Shown here: one piece after another, positions 34,374 through 46,373 of the stretch
Numbering within the stretch: position 1 is the stretch's first letter
Layout of the letters: each line of letters opens with the position of its first letter
NCBI GenBank assembly: GCA_037577475.1
Contig: CM075185.1
Span: 62,001-126,000 of the forward strand
DNA: 64,000 nucleotides
From: Chaunax sp. Z400
Lineage: Eukaryota > Chordata > Actinopteri > Lophiiformes > Chaunacidae
Direction of reading: 5' to 3'
Notes under the pieces: model-generated
Database searches by the model: none
What the model was told of the DNA's origin: nothing
What the model saw: only the letters and a program-made list of their open reading frames with translations
Made by a program: the position numbers and the translations under genes

Positions 34374-34969
34374 CGGACAAGTGTGGGTTAGGGGTTAGGG
34401 TTAGGGTTAGGGTTAGGGTTAAGGGGATAAAAACTCAATGGGGGCCCTACCCGGGTTGGTAACTTTTGAACGGAAGGTCGTAGAGACTCGGGGATAAGCT
34501 CTTTCAACGGTTTTATGGGGTCTCCAAGAACGTCAGCAGGTAAACCGAGTCTCTACGATTTACGGTTCCCGAGATATGACATGTATTTTTGGTGATTTTT
34601 GGAATGTCTATCTCGGGAACGGAAGGTCGTAGAGACTCGTGGAGAAGTGTGGCGTGTTCAGAGACCACGAATTATGTCGGACGGATCATGGTCCCGAGTC
34701 TCTACGACCTTCCGTTCCCGAGTTATACTCAAGTTTATTTTCCCATTGAAGTGAATGGGGTTTGGTCCGCCTATAGTGAATGTGTGTATCTCGGAAACGG
34801 AAGGTCGTAGAGACTCGGGACCAACGTCCGTCTAGGGGTTTATGTGGTCTCTGAGAACACCAGTCTTTGTCCCGAGTCTGTGCGACCTTCCTTTCCCGAG
34901 ATATGACATGTCCAGTAGGGGCGTATTTTGAATGTCTGTATCTCGGGAACGGAAGGTCGTAGAGACTCG
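34374..34969 (+). repeat. Unit T-A-BC (596 bp)
   Basis: T 34374, A 34491 (149 bp; A/C hybrid spacer with GT missing), B 34640 (TTTGGTCCGCC), C 34818. It is the counterpart of the 32098 unit. Confidence 0.93.
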
Positions 34970-36042
34970 CGGACAAGTGTGGGTTAGGGGTTAGGGTTAG
35001 GGTTAGGGTTAAGGGGATAAAAACTCAATGGGGGCCCTACCCGGGTTGGTAACTTTTGAACGGAAGGTCGTAGAGACTCGGGGATAAGCTCTTTCAACGG
35101 TTTTATTGGGTCTCCAAGAACGTCAGCAGGTAAACCGAGTCTCTACGATTTACGGTTCCCGAGATATGACATGTATTTTTGGTGATTTTTGGAATTTTTG
35201 TATCTCGGGAACGGAAGGTCGTAGAGACTCGGGGAGAAGTCTGGCGTGTTCAGAGACCACGAATTATGTCCAACGGATCATGGTCCCGAGTCTCTACGAC
35301 CTTCCGTTCCCGAGTTATACTCAAGTTTATTTTCCCATTGAAGTGAATGGGGTTTGGTTCGCCTATAGTGAATGTGTGAATCTCGGAAACGGAAGGTCGT
35401 AGAGACTCGGGACCAACGTCCGTCTAGGGGTTTATGTGGTCTCTGAGAACACCAGTCTTTGTCCCGAGTCTGTGCGACCTTCCTTTCCCGAGATATGACA
35501 TGTCCAGTAGGGGCGTATTTTGAATGTCTGTATCTCGGGAACGGAAGGTCGTAGAGACTCGGGGATAAGCTCTTTCAATGGTTTTATGGGGTCTCCAAGA
35601 ATGCCAGCGGGTAAACCGAGTCTCTACGACTTACGGTTCCCGAGATATGACATGTATTTTTGGTGATTTTTGGAATTTTTGTATCTCGGGAACGGAAGGT
35701 CGTAGAGACTCGGGGAGAAGTCTGGCGTGTTCAGAGACCACGAATTATGTCCGACGGATCATGGTCCCGAGTCTCTACGACCTTCCGTTCCCGAGTTATA
35801 CTCAAGTTTATTTTCCCATTGAAGTGAATGGGGTTTGGTTCGCCTATAGTGAATGTGTGTATCTCGGAAACGGAAGGTCGTAGAGACTCGGGACCAACGT
35901 CCGTCTAGGGGTTTATGTGGTCTCTGAGAACACCAGTGTTTGTCCCGAGTCTGTGCGACCTTCCTTTCCCGAGATATGACATGTCCAGTAGGGGCGTATT
36001 TTGAATGTCTGTATCTCGGGAACGGAAGGTCGTAGAGACTCG
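34970..36042 (+). repeat. Unit T-A-BC-A-BC (1073 bp), 111-bp T
   Basis: T 34970 (111 bp), A 35081, B 35232, C 35410, A 35562, B 35713, C 35891. A 35081 reads TTTTATTGGGTC. It is the counterpart of the 32696 unit, with a hexamer lost from T. Confidence 0.93.
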
Positions 36043-36640
36043 CGGACAAGTGTGGGTTAGGGGTTAGGGTTAGGGTTAGGGTTAGGGTTAAGGGGATAAA
36101 AACTCAATGGGGGCCCTACCCGGGTTGGTAACTTTTGAACGGAAGGTCGTAGAGACTCGGGGATAAGCTCTTTCAACGGTTTTATGGGGTCTCCAAGAAC
36201 GTCAGCAGGTAAACCGAGTCTCTACGATTTACGGTTCCCGAGATATGACATGTATTTTTGGTGATTTTTGGAATTTTTGTATCTCGGGAACGGAAGGTCG
36301 TAGAGACTCGGGGAGAAGTCTGGCGTGTTCAGAGACCACGAATTATGTCGGACGGATCATGGTCCCGAGTCTCTACGACCTTCCGTTCCCGAGTTATACT
36401 CAAGTTTATTTTCCCATTGAAGTGAATGGGGTTTGGTTCGCCTATAGTGAATGTGTGTATCTCGGAAACGGAAGGTCGTAGAGACTCGGGACCAACGTCC
36501 GTCTAGGGGTTTATGTGGTCTCTGAGAACACCAGTCTTTGTCCCGAGTCTGTGCGACCTTCCTTTCCCGAGATATGACATGTCCAGTAGGGGCGTATTTT
36601 GAATGTCTGTATCTCGGGAACGGAAGGTCGTAGAGACTCG
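36043..36640 (+). repeat. Unit T-A-BC (598 bp)
   Basis: T 36043, A 36160, B 36311, C 36489. It sits where a copy of the 33775 unit would be expected but has an ordinary 178-bp B. Confidence 0.93.
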
Positions 36641-37719
36641 CGGACAAGTGTGGGTTAGGGGTTAGGGTTAGGGTTAGGGTTAGGGTTAAGGGGATAAAAA
36701 CTCAATGGGGGCCCTACCCGGGTTGGTAACTTTTGAACGGAAGGTCGTAGAGACTCGGGGATAAGCTCTTTCAACGGTTTTATGGGATCTCCAAGAACGT
36801 CAGCAGGTAAACCGAGTCTCTACGATTTACGGTTCCCGAGATATGACATGTATTTTTGGTGATTTTTGGAATTTTTGTATCTCGGGAACGGAAGGTCGTA
36901 GAGACTCGGGGAGAAGTCTGGCGTGTTCAGAGACCACGAATTATGTCCAACGGATCATGGTCCCGAGTCTCTACGACCTTCCGTTCCCGAGTTATACTCA
37001 AGTTTATTTTCCCATTGAAGTGAATGGGGTTTGGTTCGCCTATAGTGAATGTGTGTATCTCGGAAACGGAAGGTCGTAGAGACTCGGGCCCAACGTCTGT
37101 CTAGGGGTTTATGTGGTCTCTGAGAACACCAGTCTTTGTCCCGAGTCTGTGCGACCTTCCTTTCCCGAGATATGACATGTTCAGTAGGGGCGTATTTTGA
37201 ATGTCTGTATCTCGGGAACGGAAGGTCGTAGAGACTCGTGGAGAAGTCTGGCGTGTTCAGAGACCACGAATTATGTCGGACGGATCATGGTCCCGAGTCT
37301 CTACGACCTTCCGTTCCCGAGTTATACTCAAGTTTATTTTCCCATTGAAGTGAATGGGGTTTGGTTCGCCTATAGTGAATGTGTGTATCTCGGAAACGGA
37401 AGGTCGTAGAGACTCGGGACCAATGTCCGTCTAGGGGTTTATGTGGTCTCTTAGAACACCAGTCTTTGTCCCGAGTCTGTGCGACCTTCCTTTCCCGAGA
37501 TATGACATGTCCAGTAGGGGCGTATTTTGAATGTCTGTATCTCGGGAACGGAAGGTCGTAGAGACTCGGGGATAAGCTCTTTCAATGGTTTTATGGGGTC
37601 TCCAAGAATGCCAGCGGGTAAACCGAGTCTCTACGACTTACGGTTCCCGAGATATGACATGTATTTTTGGTGATTTTTGGAATTTTTGTATCTCGGGAAC
37701 GGAAGGTCGTAGAGACTCG
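36641..37719 (+). repeat. Unit T-A-BC-BC-A (1079 bp), ends A-to-T
   Basis: T 36641, A 36758, B 36909, C 37087, B 37239, C 37417, A 37569. A 37569 is followed directly by T 37720, the first direct A-to-T junction in the window. A 36758 has TATGGGATCTCC, shared with A 38318. C 37417 has CTCTTAGAAC. Confidence 0.93.
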
Positions 37720-39609
37720 CGGACAAGTGTGGGTTAGGGGTTAGGGTTAGGGTTAGGGTTAGGGTTAAGGGGATAAAAACTCAATGGGGGCCCTACCCGG
37801 GTTGGTAACTTTTGAACGGAAGGTCGTAGAGACTCGGGGATAAGCTCTTTCAACGGTTTTATGGGGTCTCCAAGAACGTCAGCAGGTAAACCGAGTCTCT
37901 ACGATTTACGGTTCCCGAGATATGACATGTATTTTTGGTGATTTTTGGAATTTTTGTATCTCGGGAACGGAAGGTCGTAGAGACTCGGGGAGAAGTCTGG
38001 CGTGTTCAGAGACCACGAATTATGTCCAACGGATCATGGTCCCGAGTCTCTACGACCTTCCGTTCCCGAGTTATACTCAAGTTTATTTTCCCATTGAAGT
38101 GAATGGGGTTTGGTTCGCCTATAGTGAATGTGTGTATCTCGGAAACGGAAGGTCGTAGAGACTCGGGACCAACGTCCTTCTAGGGGTTTATGTGGTCTCT
38201 GAGAACACCAGTCTTTGTCCCGAGTCTGTGCGACCTTCCTTTCCCGAGATATGACATGTCCAGTAGGGGCGTATTTTGAATGTCTGTATCTCGGGAACGG
38301 AAGGTCGTAGAGACTCGGGGATAAGCTCTTTCAACGGTTTTATGGGATCTCCAAGAACGTCAGCAGGTAAACCGAGTCTCTACGATTTACGGTTCCCGAG
38401 ATATGACATGTATTTTTGGTGATTTTTGGAATTTTTGTATCTCGGGAACGGAAGGTCGTAGAGACTCGGGGAGAAGTCTGGCGTGTTCAGAGACCACGAA
38501 TTATGTCCAACGGATCATGGTCCCGAGTCTCTACGACCTTCCGTTCCCGAGTTATACTCAAGTTTATTTTCCCATTGAAGTGAATGGGGTTTGGTTCGCC
38601 TATAGTGAATGTGTGTATCTCGGAAACGGAAGGTCGTAGAGACTCGGGCCCAACGTCTGTCTAGGGGTTTATGTGGTCTCTGAGAACACCAGTCTTTGTC
38701 CCGAGTCTGTGCGACCTTCCTTTCCCGAGATATGACATGTCCAGTAGGGGCGTATTTTGAATGTCTGTATCTCGGGAACGGAAGGTCGTAGAGACTCGTG
38801 GAGAAGTCTGGCGTGTTCAGAGACCACGAATTATGTCGGACGGATCATGGTCCCGAGTCTCTACGACCTTCCGTTCCCGAGTTATACTCAAGTTTATTTT
38901 CCCATTGAAGTGAATGGGGTTTGGTTCGCCTATAGTGAATGTGTGTATCTCGGAAACGGAAGGTCGTAGAGACTCGGGACCAACGTCCGTCTAGGGGTTT
39001 ATGTGGTCTCTGAGAACACCAGTCTTTGTCCCGAGTCTGTGCGACCTTCCTTTCCCGAGATAGGACATGTCCAGTAGGGGCGTATTTTGAATGTCTGTAT
39101 CTCGGGAACGGAAGGTCGTAGAGACTCGGGGATAAGCTCTTTCAATGGTTTTATGGGGTCTCCAAGAATGCCAGCGGGTAAACCGAGTCTCTACGACTTA
39201 CGGTTCCCGAGATATGACATGTATTTTTGGTGATTTTTGGAATTTTTGTATCTCGGGAACGGAAGGTCGTAGAGACTCGTGGAGAAGTCTGGCGTGTTCA
39301 GAGACCACGAATTATGTCGGACGGATCATGGTCCCGAGTCTCTACGACCTTCCGTTCCCGAGTTATACTCAAGTTTATTTTCCCATTGAAGTGAATGGGG
39401 TTTGGTCCGCCTATAGTGAATGTGTGTATCTCGGAAACGGAAGGTCGTAGAGACTCGGGACCAACGTCCGTCTAGGGGTTTATGTGGTCTCTGAGAACAC
39501 CAGTCTTTGTCCCGAGTCTGTGCGACCTTCCTTTCCCGAGATATGACATGTCCAGTAGGGGCGTATTTTGAATGTCTGTATCTCGGGAACGGAAGGTCGT
39601 AGAGACTCG
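37720..39609 (+). repeat. Unit T-A-BC-A-BC-BC-A-BC (1890 bp)
   Basis: T 37720, A 37837, B 37988, C 38166, A 38318, B 38469, C 38647, B 38799, C 38977, A 39129, B 39280, C 39458. A 38318 has the left arm of an A that normally follows T (CAACGG, AACGTCAGCAGG) but follows C, as if its T had been lost. C 38977 has GATAGGACATG. Confidence 0.93.
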
Positions 39610-40358
39610 CGGACAAGTGTGGGTTAGGGGTTAGGGTTAGGGTTAGGGTTAGGGTTAAGGGGATAAAAACTCAATGGGGGCCCTACCCTGGTTGGTAACT
39701 TTTGAACGGAAGGTCGTAGAGACTCGGGGATAAGCTCTTTCAATGGTTTTATGGGGTCTCCAAGAACGTCAGCAGGTAAACCGAGTCTCTACGATTTACG
39801 GTTCCCGAGATATGACATGTATTTTTGGTGATTTTTGGAATTTTTGTATCTCGGGAACGGAAGGTCGTAGAGACTCGTGGAGAAGTCTGGCGTGTTCAGA
39901 GACCACGAATTATGTCGGACGGATCAGGGTCCCGAGTCTCTACGACCTTCCGTTCCCGAGTTATACTCAAGTTTATTTTCCCATTGAAGTGAATGGGGTT
40001 TGGTTCGCCTATAGTGAATGTGTGTATCTCGAAAACGGAAGGTCGTAGAGACTCGGGACCAACGTCCGTCTAGGGGTTTGTGTGGTCTCTTAGAACACCA
40101 GTCTTTGTCCCGAGTCTGTGCGACCTTCCTTTCCCGAGATATGACATGTCCAGTAGGGGCGTATTTTGAAAGTCTGTATCTCGGGAACGGAAGGTCGTAG
40201 AGACTCGGGGATAAGCTCTTTCAATGGTTTTATGGGGTCTCCAAGAATGCCAGCGGGTAAACCGAGTCTCTACGACTTACGGTTCCCGAGATATGACATG
40301 TATTTTTGGTGATTTTTGGAATTTTTGTATCTCGGGAACGGAAGGTCGTAGAGACTCG
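39610..40358 (+). repeat. Unit T-A-BC-A (749 bp), ends A-to-T
   Basis: T 39610, A 39727, B 39878, C 40056, A 40208. T has CCCTACCCTGG, shared with T 48862. A 39727 is the first A after T that reads CAATGG. B 39878 has GATCAGGGTCCC. Confidence 0.93.
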
Positions 40359-40956
40359 CGGACAAGTGTGGGTTAGGGGTTAGGGTTAGGGTTAGGGTTA
40401 GGGTTAAGGGGATAAAAACTCAATGGGGGCCCTACCCGGGTTGGTAACTTTTGAACGGAAGGTCGTAGAGACTCGGGGATAAGCTCTTTCAACGGTTTTA
40501 TGGGGTCTCCAAGAACGTCAGCAGGTAAACCGAGTCTCTACGATTTACGGTTCCCGAGATATGACATGTATTTTTGGTGATTTTTGGAATTTTTGTATCT
40601 CGGGAACGGAAGGTCGTAGAGACTCGGGGAGAAGTCTGGCGTGTTCAGAGACCACGAATTATGTCCAACGGATCATGGTCCCGAGTCTCTACGACCTTCC
40701 GTTCCCGAGTTATACTCAAGTTTATTTTCCCATTGAAGTGAATGGGGTTTGGTTCGCCTATAGTGAATGTGTGTATCTCGGAAACGGAAGGTCGTAGAGA
40801 CTCGGGCCCAACGTCTGTCTAGGGGTTTATGTGGTCTCTGAGAACACCAGTCTTTGTCCCGAGTCTGTGCGACCTTCCTTTCCCGAGATATGACATGTCC
40901 AGTAGGGGCGTATTTTGAATGTCTGTATCTCGGGAACGGAAGGTCGTAGAGACTCG
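40359..40956 (+). repeat. Unit T-A-BC (598 bp)
   Basis: T 40359, A 40476, B 40627, C 40805. B has the TCCAACGG left arm and C the CCCAACGTCTG left arm, a combination typical of this region. Confidence 0.93.
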
Positions 40957-41890
40957 CGGACAAGTGTGGGTTAGGGGTTAGGGTTAGGGTTAGGGTTAGG
41001 GTTAGGGTTAAGGGGATAAAAACTCAATGGGGGCCCTACCCGGGTTGGTAACTTTTGAACGGAAGGTCGTAGAGACTCGGGGATAAGCTCTTTCAATGGT
41101 TTTATGGGGTCTCCAAGAACGTCAGCAGGTAAACCGAGTCTCTACGATTTACGGTTCCCGAGATATGACATGTATTTTTGGTGATTTTTGGAATTTTTGT
41201 ATCTCGGGAACGGAAGGTCGTAGAGACTCTGGGAGAAGTCTGGCGTGTTCAGAGACCACGAATTATGTCCAACGGATCATGGTCCCGAGTCTCTACGACC
41301 TTCCGTTCCCGAGTTATACTCAAGTTTATTTTCCCATTGAAGTGAATGGGGTTTGGTTCGCCTATAGTGAATGTGTGTATCTCGGAAACGGAAGGTCGTA
41401 GAGACTCGGGCCCAACGTCTGTCTAGGGGTTTATGTGGTCTCTGAGAACACCAGTCTTTGTCCCGAGTCTGTGCGACCTTCCTTTCCCGAGATATGACAT
41501 GTCCAGTAGGGGCGTATTTTGAATGTCTGTATCTCGGGAACGGAAGGTCGTAGAGACTCGTGGAGAAGTCTGGCGTGTTCAGAGACCACGAATTATGTCG
41601 GACGGATCATGGTCCCGAGTCTCTACGACCTTCCGTTCCCGAGTTATACTCAAGTTTATTTTCCCATTGAAGTGAATGGGGTTTGGTCCGCCTATAGCGA
41701 ATGTGTGTATCTCGGAAACGGAAGGTCGTAGAGACTCGGGACCAACGTCCGTCTAGGGGTTTATGTGGTCTCTGAGAACACCAGTCTTTGTCCCGAGTCT
41801 GTGCGACCTTCCTTTCCCGAGATATGACATGTCCAGTAGGGGCGTATTTTGAATGTCTGTATCTCGGGAACGGAAGGTCGTAGAGACTCG
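40957..41890 (+). repeat. Unit T-A-BC-BC (934 bp), longest T
   Basis: T 40957 is 123 bp, one hexamer more than usual and the only copy of that length. A 41080, B 41231, C 41409, B 41561, C 41739 follow. The core before B 41231 reads GACTCTGGG. B 41561 has TTTGGTCCGCCTATAGCG. Confidence 0.93.
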
Positions 41891-43148
41891 CGGACAAGTG
41901 TGGGTTAGGGGTTAGGGTTAGGGTTAGGGTTAGGGCTAAGGGGATAAAAACTCAATGGGGGCCCTACCCGGGTTGGTAACTTTTGAACGGAAGGTCGTAG
42001 AGACTCGGGGATAAGCTCTTTCAATGGTTTTATGGGGTCTCCAAGAACGTCAGCAGGTAAACCGAGTCTCTACGATTTACGGTTCCCGAGATATGACATG
42101 TATTTTTGGTGATTTTTGGAATTTTTGTATCTCGGGAACGGAAGGTCGTAGAGACTCGGGGAGAAGTCTGGCGTGTTCAGAGACCACGAATTATGTCCAA
42201 CGGATCATGGTCCCGAGTCTCTACGACCTTCCGTTCCCGAGTTATACTCAAGTTTATTTTCCCATTGAAGTGAATGGGGTTTGGTTCGCCTATAGTGAAT
42301 GTGTGTATCTCGGAAACGGAAGGTCGTAGAGACTCGGGCCCAACGTCTGTCTAGGGGTTTATGTGGTCTCTGAGAACACCAGTCTTTGTCCCGAGTCTGT
42401 GCGACCTTCCTTTCCCGAGATATGACATGTCCAGTAGGGGCGTATTTTGAATGTCTGTATCTCGGGAACGGAAGGTCGTAGAGACTCGTGGAGAAGTGTG
42501 GAGTGTTCAGAGACCACGAATTATGTCGGACGGATCATGGTCCCGAGTCTCTACGACCTTCCGTTCCCGAGTTATACTCAAGTTTATTTTCCCATTGAAG
42601 TGAATGGGGTTTGGTTCGCCTATAGTGAATGTGTGTATCTCGGAAACGGAAGGTCGTAGAGACTCGGGACCAACGTCCGTCTAGGGGTTTATGTGGTCTC
42701 TGAGAACACCAGTCTTTGTCCCGAGTCTGTGCGACCTTCCTTTCCCGAGATATGACATGTCCAGTAGGGGCGTATTTTGAATGTCTGTATCTCGGGAACG
42801 GAAGGTCGTAGAGACTCGTGGAGAAGTCTGGCGTGTTCAGAGACCACGAATTATGTCGGACGGATCATGGTCCCGAGTCTCTACGACCTTCCGTTCCCGA
42901 GTTATACTCAAGTTTATTTTCCCATTGAAGTGAATGGGGTTTGGTCCGCCTATAGTGAATGTGTGTATCTCGGAAACGGAAGGTCGTAGAGACTCGGGAC
43001 CAACGTCCGTCTAGGGGTTTATGTGGTCTCTGAGAACACCAGTCTTTGTCCCGAGTCTGTGCGACCTTCCTTTCCCGAGATATGACATGTCCAGTAGGGG
43101 CGTATTTTGAATGTCTGTATCTCGGGAACGGAAGGTCGTAGAGACTCG
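41891..43148 (+). repeat. Unit T-A-BC-BC-BC (1258 bp)
   Basis: T 41891, A 42008, B 42159, C 42337, B 42489, C 42667, B 42819, C 42997. T ends TTAGGGCTAAGG, a variant also in the T copies at 43149, 48862, 51831 and 57556. B 42489 has GTGTGGAGTG, a form otherwise found only left of 26.4 kb. Confidence 0.93.
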
Positions 43149-44227
43149 CGGACAAGTGTGGGTTAGGGGTTAGGGTTAGGGTTAGGGTTAGGGCTAAGGG
43201 GATAAAAACTCAATGGGGGCCCTACCCGGGTTGGTAACTTTTGAACGGAAGGTCGTAGAGACTCGGGGATAAGCTCTTTCAATGGTTTTATGGGGTCTCC
43301 AAGAACGTCAGCAGGTAAACCGAGTCTCTACGATTTACGGTTCCCGAGATATGACATGTATTTTTGGTGATTTTTGGAATTTTTGTATCTCGGGAACGGA
43401 AGGTCGTAGAGACTCGGGGAGAAGTCTGGCGTGTTCAGAGACCACGAATTATGTCCAACGGATCATGGTCCCGAGTCTCTACGACCTTCCGTTCCCGAGT
43501 TATACTCAAGTTTATTTTCCCATTGAAGTGAATGGGGTTTGGTTCGCCTATAGTGAATGTGTGTATCTCGGAAACGGAAGGTCGTAGAGACTCGGGCCCA
43601 ACGTCTGTCTAGGGGTTTATGTGGTCTCTGAGAACACCAGTCTTTGTCCCGAGTCTGTGCGACCTTCCTTTCCCGAGATATGACATGTCCAGTAGGGGCG
43701 TATTTTGAATGTCTGTATCTCGGGAACGGAAGGTCGTAGAGACTCGTGGAGAAGTCTGGCGTGTTCAGAGACCACGAATTATGTCGGACGGATCATGGTC
43801 CCGAGTCTCTACGACCTTCCGTTCCCGAGTTATACTCAAGTTTATTTTCCCATTGAAGTGAATGGGGTTTGGTTCGCCTATAGTGAATGTGTGTATCTCG
43901 GAAACGGAAGGTCGTAGAGACTCGGGACCAACGTCCGTCTAGGGGTTTATGTGGTCTCTGAGAACACCAGTCTTTGTCCCGAGTCTGTGGGACCTTCCTT
44001 TCCCGAGATATGACATGTCCAGTAGGGGCGTATTTTGAATGTCTGTATCTCGGGAACGGAAGGTCGTAGAGACTCGGGGATAAGCTCTTTCAATAGTTTT
44101 ATGGGGTCTCCAAGAATGCCAGCGGGTAAACCGAGTCTCTACGACTTACGGTTCCCGAGATATGACATGTATTTTTGGTGATTTTTGGAATTTTTGTATC
44201 TCGGGAACGGAAGGTCGTAGAGACTCG
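43149..44227 (+). repeat. Unit T-A-BC-BC-A (1079 bp), ends A-to-T
   Basis: T 43149, A 43266, B 43417, C 43595, B 43747, C 43925, A 44077. A 44077 reads CAATAGTTTT and leads directly into T 44228. Confidence 0.93.
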
Positions 44228-44974
44228 CGGACAAGTGTGGGTTAGGGGTTAGGGTTAGGGTTAGGGTTAGGGTTAAGGGGATAAAAACTCAATCGGGGCC
44301 CTACCCGGGTTGGTAACTTTTGAACGGAAGGTCGTAGAGACTCGGGGATAAGCTCTTTCAACGGTTTTATGGGGTCTCCAAGAACGTCAGCAGGTAAACC
44401 GAGTCTCTACGACTTACGGTTCCCGAGATATGATATGTATTTTTGGTGATTTTTGGACTTTTTGTATCTCGGGAACAGAAGGTCGTAGAGACTCGTGGAG
44501 AAGTCTGGCGTGTTCAGAGACCACGAATTATGTCGGACGGATCATGGTCCCGAGTCTCTACGACCTTCCGTTCCCGAGTTATACTCGTTTATTTTCCCAT
44601 TGAAGTGAATGGGGTTTGGTTCGCCTATAGTGAATGTGTGAATCTCGGAAACGGAAGGTCGTAGAGACTCGGGACCAACGTCCGTCTAGGGGTTTATGTG
44701 GTCTCTGAGAACACCAGTCTTTGTCCCGAGTCTGTGCGACCTTCCTTTCCCGAAATATGACATGTCCAGTAGGGGCGTATTTTGAATGTCTGTATCTCGG
44801 GAACGGAAGGTCGTAGAGACTCGGGGATAAGCTCTTTCAATGGTTTTATGGGGTCTCCAAGAATGCCAGCGGGTAAAACGAGTCTCTACGACTTACGGTT
44901 CCCGAGATATGACATGTATTTTTGGTGATTTTTGGAATTTTTGTATCTCGGGAACGGAAGGTCGTAGAGACTCG
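44228..44974 (+). repeat. Unit T-A-BC-A (747 bp), left-type T, ends A-to-T
   Basis: T 44228, A 44345, B 44496 (176 bp; AA missing, ATACTCGTTT), C 44672, A 44824. T and A are left-type (AATCGGGG, CGACTTACGG), unlike the neighbours. A 44345 has GATATGATATG, GGACTTTTTG and a core change GAACAGAAGG. C 44672 reads CCCGAAATATG. This is the most altered unit in the right half. Confidence 0.92.
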
Positions 44975-46373
44975 CGGACAAGTGTGGGTTAGGGGTTAGG
45001 GTTAGGGTTAGGGTTAGGGTTAAGGGGATAAAAACTCAATGGGGGCCCTACCCGGGTTGGTAACTTTTGAACGGAAGGTCGTAGAGACTCGGGGATAAGC
45101 TCTTTCAACGGTTTTATGGGGTCTCCAAGAACGTCAGCAGGTAAACCGAGTCTCTACGATTTACGGTTCCCGAGATATGACATGTATTTTTGGAATTTTT
45201 GTATCTCGGGAACGGAAGGTCGTAGAGACTCGGGGAGAAGTCTGGCGTGTTCAGAGACCACGAATTATGTCCAACGGATCATGGTCCCGAGTCTCTACGA
45301 CCTTCCGTTCCCGAGTTATACTCAAGTTTATTTTCCCATTGAAGTGAATGGGGTTTGGTTCGCCTATAGTGAATGTGTGTATCTCGGAAACGGAAGGTCG
45401 TAGAGACTCGGGACCAACGTCCGTCTAGGGGTTTATGTGGTCTCTGAGAACACCAGTCTTTGTCCCGAGTCTGTGCGACCTTCCTTTCCCGAGATATGAC
45501 ATGTCCAGTAGGGGCGTATTTTGAATGTCTGTATCTCGGGAACGGAAGGTCGTAGAGACTCGTGGAGAAGTCTGGCGTGTTCAGAGACCACGAATTATGT
45601 CGGACGGATCATGGTCCCGAGTCTCTACGACCTTCCGTTCCCGAGTTATACTCAAGTTTATTTTCCCATTGAAGTGAATGGGGTTTGGTTCGCCTATAGT
45701 GAATGTGTGTATCTCGGAAACGGAAGGTCGTAGAGACTCGGGACCAACGTCCGTCTAGAGGTTTATGTGGTCTCTGAGAACACCAGTCTTTGTCCCGAGT
45801 CTGTGCGACCTTCCTTTCCCGAGATATGACATGTCCAGTAGGGGCGTATTTTGAATGTCTGTATCTCGGGAACGGAAGGTCGTAGAGACTCGGGGATAAG
45901 CTCTTTCAATGGTTTTATGGGGTCTCCAAGAATGCCAGCGGGTAAACCGAGTCTCTACGACTTACGGTTCCCGAGATATGACATGTATTTTTGGTGATTT
46001 TTGGAATTTTTGTATCTCGGGAACGGAAGGTCGTAGAGACTCGGGGAGAAGTCTGGCGTGTTCAGAGACCACGAATTATGTCCGACGGATCATGGTCCCG
46101 AGTCTCTACGACCTTCCGTTCCCGAGTTATACTCAAGTTTATTTTCCCATTGAAGTGAATGGGGTTTGGTCCGCCTATAGTGAATGTGTGTATCTCGGAA
46201 ACGGAAGGTCGTAGAGACTCGGGACCAACGTCCGTCTAGGGGTTTATGTGGTCTCTGAGAACACCAGTCTTTGTCCCGAGTCTGTGCGACCTTCCTTTCC
46301 CGAGATATGACATGTCCAGTAGGGGCGTATTTTGAATGTCTGTATCTCGGGAACGGAAGGTCGTAGAGACTCG
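44975..46373 (+). repeat. Unit T-A-BC-BC-A-BC (1399 bp)
   Basis: T 44975, A 45092 (141 bp), B 45233, C 45411, B 45563, C 45741, A 45893, B 46044, C 46222. A 45092 lacks 10 bp in its spacer, joining two ATTTTTGG words. C 45741 has GTCTAGAGGTTT, shared with C copies at 53624, 54435, 61239 and 62648. Confidence 0.92.

Larger units (their letters stand above)
32098..36640. repeat. Tandem duplication of a 2276/2267-bp block
   Basis: 32098-34373 and 34374-36640 both read [T-A-BC][T-A-BC-A-BC][T-A-BC]. Both carry the A/C hybrid A, the TTTGGTCCGCC B and the ACCAGTGTTTG C (33623 and 35891). The second copy lost GT in A 34491 and one hexamer in T 34970, and has an ordinary B where the first has a 179-bp B. 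Confidence 0.87.
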
